NCBI RefSeq assembly: GCF_032883915.1
Contig: NZ_CP120717.1
Span: 305,501-369,500, forward strand
Source: Endozoicomonas sp. 8E
GTDB lineage: Bacteria; Pseudomonadota; Gammaproteobacteria; Pseudomonadales; Endozoicomonadaceae
Reading direction: 5' to 3'
Length of the DNA stretch: 64,000 bases
Below are positions 35,981 to 44,349 of the stretch, piece by piece (positions within the stretch are counted from its first letter, which is position 1; each line of letters opens with the position of its first letter). A model generated the notes under the pieces. That model saw nothing but the letters and a program-made list of their open reading frames with translations, ran no database searches and was not told the DNA's origin. Made by a program: the position numbers and the translations under genes.

Positions 35981-37212
35981 GCCAGCATCTTATCATCAGG
36001 CTGCCCGGAGAGCCCGGCCAGCCGGTTCACTGGCAATGCTATTCAGTAGAGCAGGGGCCAGTGATTCAGGCAACCGAAGGGGAAAAAGCTACCTCGGGTA
36101 TTCTGCCGTCTGTAAAAGACCTGGGAGCACTGGCTGAGTCATTTCCTGACACCAAAACTGTTGCCCTGGTTCCCACGGAGCTGGTCAGTGTTCATTGTAT
36201 ACAGGTTGAAGGCAGGCTGAGCAAGGCGGTATTAAAGTCACTGCCTTTTCGTCTGGAAGATGATCTGGCTGAGGATGTGGATGATCTTCATATTTCGGTC
36301 ATTGCCAGAGAAGGAGATCAGGTGTATCTGTCCGTGGTCGCTCATTCGAAAATGGCTTTCTGGTACGAAGCACTGAATCAGTCTGGTCTTAAAGTCAAAA
36401 CCCTGATTCCGGAAGCCCTGGCTCTGCCCTGGACCGAGGGTGAGTGCTCGGCACTGGCCATAGATGGACGCTGGATACTCCGGGATGGCCGCTGGCAGTG
36501 GGCTGCCTGCGATCCATCCTGGCTGAGCATCTATCTGGCAGAGGACGATTCGCAAGAGACGCCTCTGAAAGTGAACAGTTTCAGCGAACTACCGGAGAAC
36601 CCTCCGGGTGAATGGCATCAGGAAGCTTCAGGCCCTGCTCTGGAAGTATTGGCAGCGGGTGCGGTCAGTGCCACCTCTCAGAAGAACAGTCCCAACCTGT
36701 TGCAGGGTGTCTGGCAGGTTGAGTCATCGGTCTTCAAAAGCCTGAAACCCTGGGGGCTGGCTGCCGGACTGCTGGCTTTTACCGTCACTCTGTTTATTGC
36801 TCAGGCGGTATTGAAGTCGGTACAGTTGGAACGACAGGCTGATCAGCTTCAGGCACAGGCGCATAAGATCTACAGTGACATGTTTCCCGGTGAGCGAATT
36901 GTGCGTCTGCAGTCGCAGATGAGACAGAAGCTCACGGCATTGAAGAGTAACAACAGCGATGACTCGGGTCTGCTGAAACTGCTCGATCAGACTGCCCCGC
37001 TGTTTAAACAGTATCCGCAACTCAAGCCAGTTACTTTGTCGTATAACCAGTTTCAGCAATCACTGCGGGTGGAAGCCACTGCGAAGGATTTTGATACTTT
37101 TACGGCATTCCGGGAAGGGTCGGGTGAGCAACTGGTGATCACGGTTGAAACACTGGAGAAGCGTGGTGATATTGCCAATGGTACGCTGATCATCAGGGGG
37201 AGTGATTCATGA
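35977..37212 (+). CDS. gspL: Type II secretion protein L
   Basis: 411 residues from a GTG that overlaps the gspK stop. The cytoplasmic actin-like domain occupies about 1-245 (VALVPTELVSVHCIQV, LPFRLEDDLAEDVDDLH). One membrane helix follows at about 252-275 (WGLAAGLLAFTVTLFIAQAV), then a periplasmic ferredoxin-like domain. It anchors GspE to the membrane and pairs with GspM. Overlaps gspM by 4 bases. Confidence 0.92.
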   Translation: MSQHLIIRLPGEPGQPVHWQCYSVEQGPVIQATEGEKATSGILPSVKDLGALAESFPDTKTVALVPTELVSVHCIQVEGRLSKAVLKSLPFRLEDDLAEDVDDLHISVIAREGDQVYLSVVAHSKMAFWYEALNQSGLKVKTLIPEALALPWTEGECSALAIDGRWILRDGRWQWAACDPSWLSIYLAEDDSQETPLKVNSFSELPENPPGEWHQEASGPALEVLAAGAVSATSQKNSPNLLQGVWQVESSVFKSLKPWGLAAGLLAFTVTLFIAQAVLKSVQLERQADQLQAQAHKIYSDMFPGERIVRLQSQMRQKLTALKSNNSDDSGLLKLLDQTAPLFKQYPQLKPVTLSYNQFQQSLRVEATAKDFDTFTAFREGSGEQLVITVETLEKRGDIANGTLIIRGSDS

Positions 37213-37775
37213 ATAACATCGTGGAAAGCTTCAATGAGCGCTGGCAACAGGCCCAAAGTTACTGGCGTGGCCTGAGTCGACGGGATCAGCAACTCTGTAT
37301 GGTGGCAGGGGTATTTATCATTGTCTGGAGCATTTGGCAGGGTATTTTAAACCCTTTGTCAGAACGTCAGTTAGCTGCCGAACGGAAGCTGGTGGCCAGT
37401 CAGAAGTTATTGGCTTCTATACAGGAACAGGCCAATGAGATTGTCAGTCGGCGTCAGGGTCAGCCAGACAAGGGCCGCTATCTGGTTTTACCTCTGGACC
37501 AGTTGGTGAGCAGAACCGCAAAAGATTTTGATCTGCGCATCACCGGGGTGCGAACCGTTCGCGATTCATTGCAGGTCGATCTTGATACAGTGGGCTTTGA
37601 TCGTTTACTGGCATGGCTGGTCAATCTTCAACAGCAGGGCGGGGTTGAGATCAGGGAGCTGGAGGTAGAAGCTGCCGAAAAGCCCGGTCATGTGATCGTA
37701 AAGGCTCTGAGAATAGAAAGAGCCTTCAGCGCGGAGACAGGCTTCAGCGCAGAGACAGCCTTCAGCGAGAGTTAA
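37209..37775 (+). CDS. gspM: Type II secretion protein M
   Basis: 188 residues. The N-terminal SYWRGLSRRDQQLCMVAGVF segment and one membrane helix lead into a periplasmic ferredoxin-like domain (DFDLRITGVRTVRDSLQVDL, then FDRLLAWLVNLQQQGGVEIR). The extreme C-terminus carries a small three-unit repeat (AFSAETGFSAETAFSES), a local DNA duplication. GspM binds GspL. Start overlaps gspL by 4 bases. Confidence 0.9.
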   Translation: MNNIVESFNERWQQAQSYWRGLSRRDQQLCMVAGVFIIVWSIWQGILNPLSERQLAAERKLVASQKLLASIQEQANEIVSRRQGQPDKGRYLVLPLDQLVSRTAKDFDLRITGVRTVRDSLQVDLDTVGFDRLLAWLVNLQQQGGVEIRELEVEAAEKPGHVIVKALRIERAFSAETGFSAETAFSES

Positions 37776-37780
37776 GACTT

Positions 37781-38536
37781 ATGAAGAAAATCATTTCTCT
37801 GGCTGCACTGGCCGTTGTTTCTTACTCGGTTTTTTTGCTGGCAGGGTTGCCAGCCGCTTTTGTCTGGCGTCATGTGCCCAATATGTCGGAGATTGAGCTG
37901 GAAGGTCTGTCAGGTTCAGTCTGGTCGGGTTCAGCGCAGGAACTAACCATCAATGGTATCGAGCTTCAGGAAGTCAGTTGGGATATCCAGCCTTCTGCAC
38001 TGCTGACCGGAAAGGTCAGCGCAGACGTTGAGGTCGGTGATAACTTTTCTGCTGTTGTGGGTCAGGCGACAGTAACCTACAGTCCTCAGGGTGTGATGGT
38101 TGAAGACCTTGAAGCAGACGCCTCGGCAGGGTGGTTACAGCAGCTTGCACCCATGCCAGTTCCGGCAATAGCTAAAGGCAATATCAATCTGGTGGTAGAC
38201 TCCCTGGTTTATGAACAGGGTCGGTGTGTCGAGCTGGATGGTCGTATGGAATGGGAAAGAGGGCGGATCAGCAGTCCTCTGGGTGAATTGAGACTGGGTA
38301 AGGCAGATGCTGATCTCACCTGTAAGGGAAATACTCTGGAAGGTAAAATTAGCCAGTCATCGGAGTTTCTGACAACAGATGCCGTTTTCAGATTTAATCT
38401 TAACGGCAGTTATTCATTGAACGGGAAAGTGTCTGAAGGTGAAGCTTTGCCGGAAACCATGAAAGATGGAATGAGGTTTCTGGGTAGGCCGGATTCTCAG
38501 GGGCGCTTCCCTTTAACATTCAGAGGGCGGATTTAA
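37781..38536 (+). CDS. gspN: Type II secretion protein N
   Basis: 251 residues. A membrane helix at about 5-25 is followed by a periplasmic part with VWRHVPNMSEIELEGLSGSVWSG-type sequence (LEGLSGSVWSGSAQ) and LQEVSWDIQPSALLTGKV, diagnostic of GspN. Last gene of the operon, 5 bases after gspM. GspN is accessory and often dispensable. Confidence 0.9.
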   Translation: MKKIISLAALAVVSYSVFLLAGLPAAFVWRHVPNMSEIELEGLSGSVWSGSAQELTINGIELQEVSWDIQPSALLTGKVSADVEVGDNFSAVVGQATVTYSPQGVMVEDLEADASAGWLQQLAPMPVPAIAKGNINLVVDSLVYEQGRCVELDGRMEWERGRISSPLGELRLGKADADLTCKGNTLEGKISQSSEFLTTDAVFRFNLNGSYSLNGKVSEGEALPETMKDGMRFLGRPDSQGRFPLTFRGRI

Positions 38537-38678
38537 TTCACTTTTTCATAGTGCGGCTATTTTCTCAATTCCTGTACCTCTCCATGAAGAGTAAGTGATT
38601 TTGCAATTACGTTTTCAAACATCGATAAGGAAACCTGGCAACTCAACCAGCAGCTTAAGCGCCTTTTGTCCTAATTGT

Positions 38679-38705
38679 TTGACGTTTAACGAGTCTCGGT
38701 ATACT
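38679..38705 (+). promoter_or_regulatory. Promoter of higBA
   Basis: TTGACG (38679-38684) and TATACT (38700-38705) are spaced 15 bases. The -10 box ends only 8 bases before the higB ATG and there is no ribosome-binding site between, so higB may be read from a leaderless or near-leaderless transcript. Confidence 0.45.
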
Positions 38706-38713
38706 TTTAACCT

Positions 38714-38992
38714 ATGATTAAGTCATTCAGCTGTAAGCAGACCAAGTCGTTGTTTGAAGGTGGGTCCCCGAGGGCTTTTAGGGTTTTTAAGAGTGTTGCC
38801 GAGCGTAAGTTGCAACAATTGGATAGTGCAGCAAGCCTTGACTTTCTTCGTAGCCCACCCGGCAACCAACTGGAACGTCTGACTGGCGATCGAGCAGGTC
38901 TGTATAGTATTCGCATTAACAAACAATGGCGCGTCTGCTTTAAATGGCATCGAGGGAATGTGCTTGATGTTGAAATTATTGATTACCATTAA
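38714..38992 (+). CDS. higB: HigB-type toxin (RelE superfamily)
   Basis: 92 residues. KSLFEGGSPRAFRVFKSVAE, then RLTGDRAGLYSIRINKQWRV and CFKWHRGNVLDVEIIDYH are the conserved blocks of the HigB/plasmid-maintenance RelE-like mRNA interferases. The toxin gene comes first, as is usual for higBA. AAGGAGG at its stop serves the antitoxin gene. Confidence 0.92.
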   Translation: MIKSFSCKQTKSLFEGGSPRAFRVFKSVAERKLQQLDSAASLDFLRSPPGNQLERLTGDRAGLYSIRINKQWRVCFKWHRGNVLDVEIIDYH

Positions 38993-39005
38993 GGAGGATT
39001 TCAAA

Positions 39006-39302
39006 ATGGCATCTAACCAACTGCGCCCTATACACCCTGGTGAAATCCTCAGGGAAGATTACCTTAATCCTCTGGGTATGAGTGCCAACGCACTTGCTAT
39101 AGCGCTGAGAATACCAGCCTCGAGGATTAATGATATTGTTTTGGAAAGACGTGCAATAACGCCTGATACTGCCCTGAGGCTGGCGAGATACTTTGGTGGG
39201 GATGCACAGAGCTGGCTAAACCTGCAAACGGCCTATGACCTGAAAATCACCACAGCTGAACTGGGCAATAGTCTGAAAGCTATTGAGCCAAGGGTCGCCT
39301 GA
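39006..39302 (+). CDS. higA: HigA-type antitoxin
   Basis: 98 residues from ATG 39006, placed after the strong AAGGAGG at the end of higB; an open frame extends upstream but has no better start. RPIHPGEILREDYLNPLGMS then ALAIALRIPASRINDIVLER is the HigA XRE helix-turn-helix, and YFGGDAQSWLNLQTAYDL follows. It neutralises HigB and should repress the operon. Confidence 0.93.
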   Translation: MASNQLRPIHPGEILREDYLNPLGMSANALAIALRIPASRINDIVLERRAITPDTALRLARYFGGDAQSWLNLQTAYDLKITTAELGNSLKAIEPRVA

Positions 39303-39468
39303 TGTTCAGAGCATCAGGCTGGAATTTTCAGCACAGAAGGGGTTGTCATGAAATTCATCATACACTGTGTGATGAATATAGCTGAGCATGGTTGCGACCA
39401 TTTCAGAGCCACAGTTGTGAGGATGTTTTATCGTATCAGCCATTCAAACTGACTGTTTTTTTCTTCCT

Positions 39469-39909
39469 GTGAATGGAAACTCCGTGAATAAAATCTTCAT
39501 AAAAATTCTATTGTTTGTTCTGGTTCTGGCCGGAGCCACTGTCCTGTACCTGAAGTTCAAACCGGTTGAAAAGCCTGTCAGTCCGCTTCCGGAGCTGACC
39601 CAACTGTTGGAAACAGCTCAGCTTCAGGCGGAAGAACTGACCATGCCAAAGGCAGAGCCTATTAATCTGGCAGACTGGCAGGTGCTGATGCAGCAGGTGG
39701 CTGACCAGAGCGGTTTGCAGATTGGCGTCAGAGAGGGCAATGCCCAGCAGGCTGAAATCTATATCAGGAAGGGCTCGGTAGCATCCTTTGTGAACGGGTT
39801 TGCGGACATGTATGCCAGAGGGCTCAGAGTTCAAAGCATACGATTGCTGGAAACCGGTGAGTCAGGACAGGTTAAGGCTGAAACAGTGAAGCTGCTGGTG
39901 AGTCCTTAA
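39469..39909 (+). CDS. Orphan GspM-like single-pass membrane protein
   Basis: 146 residues from GTG 39469; a second GTG at 39484 is equally likely. One membrane helix (about 9-26, FIKILLFVLVLAGATVLYL) is followed by a proline-rich linker and a periplasmic domain with a beta-alpha-beta-beta pattern: LQIGVREGNAQQAEIYIRKG, VASFVNGFADMYARGLRVQS, KAETVKLLVSP. This order and length follow the C-terminal half of GspM at 37209-37775, whose matching parts are LRITGVRTVRDSLQVDL, RLLAWLVNLQQQGGVEIREL and VIVKALRIE. It looks like a diverged GspM copy separated from the operon by higBA. The relationship is from pattern only. Confidence 0.6.
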   Translation: MNGNSVNKIFIKILLFVLVLAGATVLYLKFKPVEKPVSPLPELTQLLETAQLQAEELTMPKAEPINLADWQVLMQQVADQSGLQIGVREGNAQQAEIYIRKGSVASFVNGFADMYARGLRVQSIRLLETGESGQVKAETVKLLVSP

Positions 39910-39912
39910 CTC

Positions 39913-40311
39913 TCACCATATAGTTTTCACATGACTGTATTTAAGGATTTTTTCGTCCGCTGTGACTATGGGAGCCGCCAGGGCTCTGGCTTGTGCAGTG
40001 ATGATTCTGTCTGCAGGATCTTTGTGGAATTCCCCCGGCAATCTGGTAGATTCCACAGCAACCCTATTGTTAACGGGCAGATAAGTGACCCTTTCAATCT
40101 CTCCAACTAATTTTAGCCAGATGTCGATGTCCATACTCAGAGTTAAACGGCCCTTGGTGGTTAACATGGCGACTTCCCACACGGAGATAGATGAAACAAC
40201 GATGTCACCTTTCTTCTTCTGCTCTGCCTCAATGCATTTTCTGGCTTTACTGCTTAGTGATGAATGGTCTGAAACCCACCAGACCAGAGTGTGTGTATCC
40301 AGAACAATCAT
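39913..40311 (-). CDS. PIN-domain toxin (VapC-like)
   Basis: 132 residues. Acidic residues of the PIN nuclease site are D5 (VLDTHTLVWW), E46 (SVWEVAML), D98 and D101 (HKDPADRIITAQA) and D119 (TADEKIL). This subgroup pairs with Phd/YefM antitoxins. Overlaps its antitoxin gene by 4 bases. Confidence 0.9.
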   Translation of the reverse strand: MIVLDTHTLVWWVSDHSSLSSKARKCIEAEQKKKGDIVVSSISVWEVAMLTTKGRLTLSMDIDIWLKLVGEIERVTYLPVNNRVAVESTRLPGEFHKDPADRIITAQARALAAPIVTADEKILKYSHVKTIW

Positions 40312-40541
40312 TGCAGCACTTCCCAGTCATCTGATACTGAGTCCGTTGGGTTCTCGAAAGAAATAACACTATCCTTCAAGAGTTCTTTCGGATCTTTTGG
40401 TGCATCTTCCTGATAAGGCTTGATAACCAGTGTTGGCTTTCCGTGAGAAGTGATAACAACCTCATTACCTGATTGCTCAACTGCTCTCATAATTTCGAGA
40501 GCCTGTGCTTTGAATACTGATTTGGAAACTTCAGTTTTCAT
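40308..40541 (-). CDS. Phd/YefM-family antitoxin
   Basis: 77 residues. KSVFKAQALEIMRAVEQSGN followed by EVVITSHGKPTLVIKPY is the Phd/YefM DNA-binding domain; the C-terminal part would wrap the toxin. First gene of the pair, preceded by the direct repeats at 40551-40576. Confidence 0.9.
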   Translation of the reverse strand: MKTEVSKSVFKAQALEIMRAVEQSGNEVVITSHGKPTLVIKPYQEDAPKDPKELLKDSVISFENPTDSVSDDWEVLQ

Positions 40542-40550
40542 TATTTTTGC

Positions 40551-40576
40551 CTATAGTCATATATCTATAGTCATAT
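40551..40576. promoter_or_regulatory. Probable operator of the Phd/PIN pair
   Basis: CTATAGTCATAT occurs twice in direct orientation at 40551-40562 and 40565-40576, 14 bases apart, starting 10 bases before the antitoxin start. A degenerate third copy (TTAGTCGATAG) follows. Such repeats are typical sites for autorepression by the toxin-antitoxin complex. Confidence 0.55.
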
Positions 40577-40686
40577 TTTAGTCGATAGATTGAAGTCCGT
40601 AAATTATGGTCAGGAATAATGGCAATACCTCCCACGACTTTTCTCAGGCTAATGTCTGACTCTTAGCCGAAGGCTAATGCCGTCTA

Positions 40687-43600
40687 TCAGACGACGGCAT
40701 AATGTTTCTCCAGAGAGCTGTACCCCAGCCCTGTCTCTTTCCTCACTTCAATACGTGTGGGAATCCTTTCTTTCAGTGATTCAATATGTGAGATGACCCC
40801 TACCATCTTTCCTGAAGCGTTCAGGTTATCCAGGGCATCCAGTGCTATTTCCAGTGTCTCCTGGTCCAGTGTGCCGAAGCCTTCGTCAAGAAACAGGGAA
40901 TCAATGCTGGTTTTGTGACTGACCAGATCGGACAATGCCAGTGCCAGTGCCAGACTGACCAGAAAGCTCTCTCCTCCCGAGAGAGTTTTGATATCCCGGG
41001 CGGTATCCCCCTGCCAGGTATCAATGACTTCCATACTGAGGGCTTCGCCCGTCTTTCTGTGTAGCTGGTAACGACCATGCAGTCTTTGTAACTGCTGGTT
41101 GGCCAGATAAATCAGATGGTCGAGTGTCAGTCCCTGGGCAAATTTACGAAACTTGTCGCCTTTTGCCGAGCCGATCAGACTATTGAGATGTTCCCATACG
41201 GCAAACTGCTGTCTCTGCTGGCTGATTTCATCTACCCATTCAGACAACTGCTGACGTTTTTTCTGGTCTTCGGTGAGTGCCTGTCGAATTTCACCCAGTC
41301 GTTGATTGTTCAGGCTCAGCTCTGCTGTCTGTTGTTTCAGACAAGTCAGGATCTCTTCAGAGGCTTGTTCAGTCAGGGCCTCTTTCAATAGTTTTTCCAG
41401 AGAGGTTTCTGCCAGCTTGAAACGTTCGCTACTGCTGGCAATGTCCCTGTCCAGAGTGCTTTTCAATGTTTCCAGTTCGCTACGTTGTTCAGGAGCAAGC
41501 AGAGCCTGCTCAAACTGTTCGCTGGAATCAAAGGGGCTGTCTTCCAGGGTGGTCTGCCAGTGTGCTTCTTTTTCCTCCAGTTCTGACCGGTGAGTTTTCT
41601 GGTCATTGAGATGTTGCCGGATAGAGCCGGACAGCTCGCTGTCAGCGCGCATTGCCGTTTGCAATTCCGTTTCTGCGTTTTTAAGGTTTTGTTCAGCGGT
41701 GACTATGGCCTGCTCGATCCTGCTGCGTTCCTCGGTCACCTTCAGTTCGCCAAACAGCGTGAACCGCATGTCTTTGCGATCAGCCTGCTCTCTGTCAATC
41801 TGATCCAGTTGCCGGTTTAATTGATCGGCCTGCTGTCGGGACTGAAGCAGATTGTGCCCAAGCATTTGCATTTCATGATTGAGCGTTTGCATTGCCTGCT
41901 GTTGTTCAAGGCTCTGCTGATGGCATGTTTGCCAGCGATCTTTCAACGCTTTCTGGCTCATAAGCCAGCTGTCCTGGGTTTCCAGTGCCGGAAGCGCCGT
42001 TTCCATTGAGTGATGAAGGGCTGATTCCAGCTGGTTCAGTTCCTGTTCGTGCCGGGAGAGCTGCTGCCTTAGTGTTTTGATCTGTTCTGACACTTGACTC
42101 AGCTGTTGTTGCAAGAGAGCCAGTTGCGACTGTTTCTGATCAAGCTGCTGCTGTTCCCGGGTAGCTACCTTCTCGGCACTTTGCAGTTGCTGGTTGATTG
42201 CGTCCAACTGTTTGACCTGGTCATTAATGGCTACCAGCCTCTTTCTGGTGCTGTCCAGCCAGCTATGAACCGATTCAGTGTCAGAGATATTCAGTTGAAT
42301 TTGCAGTGACTGACAAAGCTGCTGCCACTCTTTCTGCGTCGATGCCTGCCGGTCCTGTAACTCGAGAATGCGTTTTTCTGAAGTGTTGCACAGCGTTTTC
42401 AGTTCTGCTTCCAGCTGCTTTTTCCGGGTTCCCTGTTGTTCCAGTTCTGCCACAAGCCGCTTCTTTTCTTCCTGCCTATGTTGAGTGGAATCGACGTCTA
42501 CCAGTTGATAACGCTGCACAGCAGGGTGTGCTGTTGAACCACAGAGTGGGCAGGCGTCGCCTTCTTTCAGGTGCTGACGATGTTCACTGAGACTAGCAAT
42601 TTTTTGCTCTTGAAGTAGCAGGGTTTCCAGATCTTTCAGATGTTGAGCTTCTTTTCTGTACAGGTCCCTTTGCTGATTCAATTCTGCCTCAACAGTGGTG
42701 AGTCGCCGTTTGTTTTCGTCCAGTGTCGTTTTTTCTGTACGCAGGCTGGTTTGGCCTTCCAGATGATGCTCAAGCAGAGTTTTCAGCTGCTGGCATAAGG
42801 GTACTTTCTCCATCAGGGCGTGTTGTTGTTGCCTGAGTAAAGGCTCTTTCTGACCCTGAAGCCAGTGTTGTCGCTGAGCCTGTTTTTGCTCCAGCAGATC
42901 TTGAGACTGGGCTAACTTTTCCTTACTGACTTTTTGCTGTTCCAGCAACTGCTCGTGCCGGGTGCTGTCCTGCTTGTTCCGGGTATGGTGTTCCTGCAGC
43001 CTGTGTTTAAGCTGATTAATCTGCTCTATCAGAGACTTTCTCTGCTCAAACTGCGAATGCCAGAGAGGCAGCTGTTCTGCCAGCTTTTCATGATGAGTAT
43101 GTTGAGCCAGATATTCAGAGGCCTGTTTTAGAGACTGCTGAAGCTGCTGGCGATTCTGTTGCAGTGTTGAGTGCTGCTCTTCCTGACTCTGAAGCACTTT
43201 ACCAAGCTCTTTCTGTGCTTCATACAGCTCGGCCTGATTGCGTTGGGCCTCGGCTATTTTAAGATCCAGAGGAATGATCTGATCGGCGATCAGTTGCTCG
43301 GTTTCCACTTTTTGCTGTTTGACCTGCCTGAGGTTTTCCTGCGCACTTTTGCTGGCCTGCTCTTTTTCTGTCAGGGTTTGCTTGAGTGTTTGTTCTTTCT
43401 CAAGCAATTCATCCACCTGTTTTTGACGCTGAGCCGCCGCTGCCTTCAGAGACAATAACTGATCATAGACCGGCTTTATTTCCAAGGCAGGAATCGATTC
43501 CTCCAGCTTTTTCAGCGTTTCACGGTTGGCTTCCCGCTGTTCCAGATTTTGCAGGTGTAACTGACGGGATGTTTGCTTTTCTTGCTCAAGCTCAGCTTTC

Positions 43601-44349
43601 TTTTCCAGCCAGGTATGCTGTCTGTTCAGTTCATCCATCTGGCTCTGTATCTTACGGTTGAATTCCGTCAGGTCGCTCTGTTCTTCAGCGAGCTTTTCCA
43701 GAACACTGTCGTCCAGCAGCTGAACGCCTTCGGTTCTGGCCTGAAGCAGGTTGAGTGTTTCCTGCTCTGCCCGTGCCCGCTCAAACACCCGGCGGGAAAT
43801 TTCTCCGTAGATATCCGTGCCTGTCAGTTCTTCCAGAAGCTCGGCCCGGTCATTGGCGCTGGCCTGGAGAAAAGCGGCAAATCCCCCCTGGGCCAACATC
43901 ATGGACTTGGTGAAACGACCAAAGTCGAGGCCGGTAATGTCACTGACGATCTTTAGTTTGTCCTGGATGCGGCTGGTAATGATGGCGCCATCCAGTTTCG
44001 CCAACTCTACCTGTGGGCTTTGTAATTTACCGTCTGCCCTGCCTCTGGCCCGCCGCTGGGACCAGAAAGAACGATAACCCTGTCCCTGAACTTCAAACTC
44101 CACTTCCGCCAGTGATTCTGACGTATGACGTGTCATCAACTCGTTATCGCTGGCAGAAACCGTGCTAAGTCGGGGTGTCTGGTGATAAAGAGCCAGGCAG
44201 ATGGCATCCAGTAGCGTAGTTTTTCCCGCACCTGTGGGACCGGTGATGGCAAAAAGACCGTTGTTGCGGAAGTTGTCTTCGGTGAAATCAATTTTCCACT
44301 CACCTTTGAGCGAGTTGATGTTCTTCAAACGCAAACTGAGGATTTTCAA
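40687..44349 (-). CDS. sbcC: Exonuclease subunit SbcC (Rad50-like SMC ATPase)
   Basis: 1220 residues. Walker A GPTGAGKT is at 37-44. Two very long Gln/Glu/Leu-rich coiled-coil arms flank a zinc hook CPLC (near residue 600, GDACPLCGSTAHP). The ABC signature LSGGESFLVSLALALALSDL and Walker B DSLFLDEGFGTLD are near the C-terminus. With SbcD it cuts hairpins and blocked DNA ends. The start overlaps the sbcD stop by 4 bases. Length is somewhat above E. coli SbcC (about 1050), because the arms are longer. Confidence 0.95.
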   Translation of the reverse strand: MKILSLRLKNINSLKGEWKIDFTEDNFRNNGLFAITGPTGAGKTTLLDAICLALYHQTPRLSTVSASDNELMTRHTSESLAEVEFEVQGQGYRSFWSQRRARGRADGKLQSPQVELAKLDGAIITSRIQDKLKIVSDITGLDFGRFTKSMMLAQGGFAAFLQASANDRAELLEELTGTDIYGEISRRVFERARAEQETLNLLQARTEGVQLLDDSVLEKLAEEQSDLTEFNRKIQSQMDELNRQHTWLEKKAELEQEKQTSRQLHLQNLEQREANRETLKKLEESIPALEIKPVYDQLLSLKAAAAQRQKQVDELLEKEQTLKQTLTEKEQASKSAQENLRQVKQQKVETEQLIADQIIPLDLKIAEAQRNQAELYEAQKELGKVLQSQEEQHSTLQQNRQQLQQSLKQASEYLAQHTHHEKLAEQLPLWHSQFEQRKSLIEQINQLKHRLQEHHTRNKQDSTRHEQLLEQQKVSKEKLAQSQDLLEQKQAQRQHWLQGQKEPLLRQQQHALMEKVPLCQQLKTLLEHHLEGQTSLRTEKTTLDENKRRLTTVEAELNQQRDLYRKEAQHLKDLETLLLQEQKIASLSEHRQHLKEGDACPLCGSTAHPAVQRYQLVDVDSTQHRQEEKKRLVAELEQQGTRKKQLEAELKTLCNTSEKRILELQDRQASTQKEWQQLCQSLQIQLNISDTESVHSWLDSTRKRLVAINDQVKQLDAINQQLQSAEKVATREQQQLDQKQSQLALLQQQLSQVSEQIKTLRQQLSRHEQELNQLESALHHSMETALPALETQDSWLMSQKALKDRWQTCHQQSLEQQQAMQTLNHEMQMLGHNLLQSRQQADQLNRQLDQIDREQADRKDMRFTLFGELKVTEERSRIEQAIVTAEQNLKNAETELQTAMRADSELSGSIRQHLNDQKTHRSELEEKEAHWQTTLEDSPFDSSEQFEQALLAPEQRSELETLKSTLDRDIASSSERFKLAETSLEKLLKEALTEQASEEILTCLKQQTAELSLNNQRLGEIRQALTEDQKKRQQLSEWVDEISQQRQQFAVWEHLNSLIGSAKGDKFRKFAQGLTLDHLIYLANQQLQRLHGRYQLHRKTGEALSMEVIDTWQGDTARDIKTLSGGESFLVSLALALALSDLVSHKTSIDSLFLDEGFGTLDQETLEIALDALDNLNASGKMVGVISHIESLKERIPTRIEVRKETGLGYSSLEKHYAVV

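Noticed and set aside
40551-40576. Insertion-sequence target duplication
   Set aside because: The 12-base direct repeats are adjacent to the antitoxin start and fit an operator better; no element lies between them.
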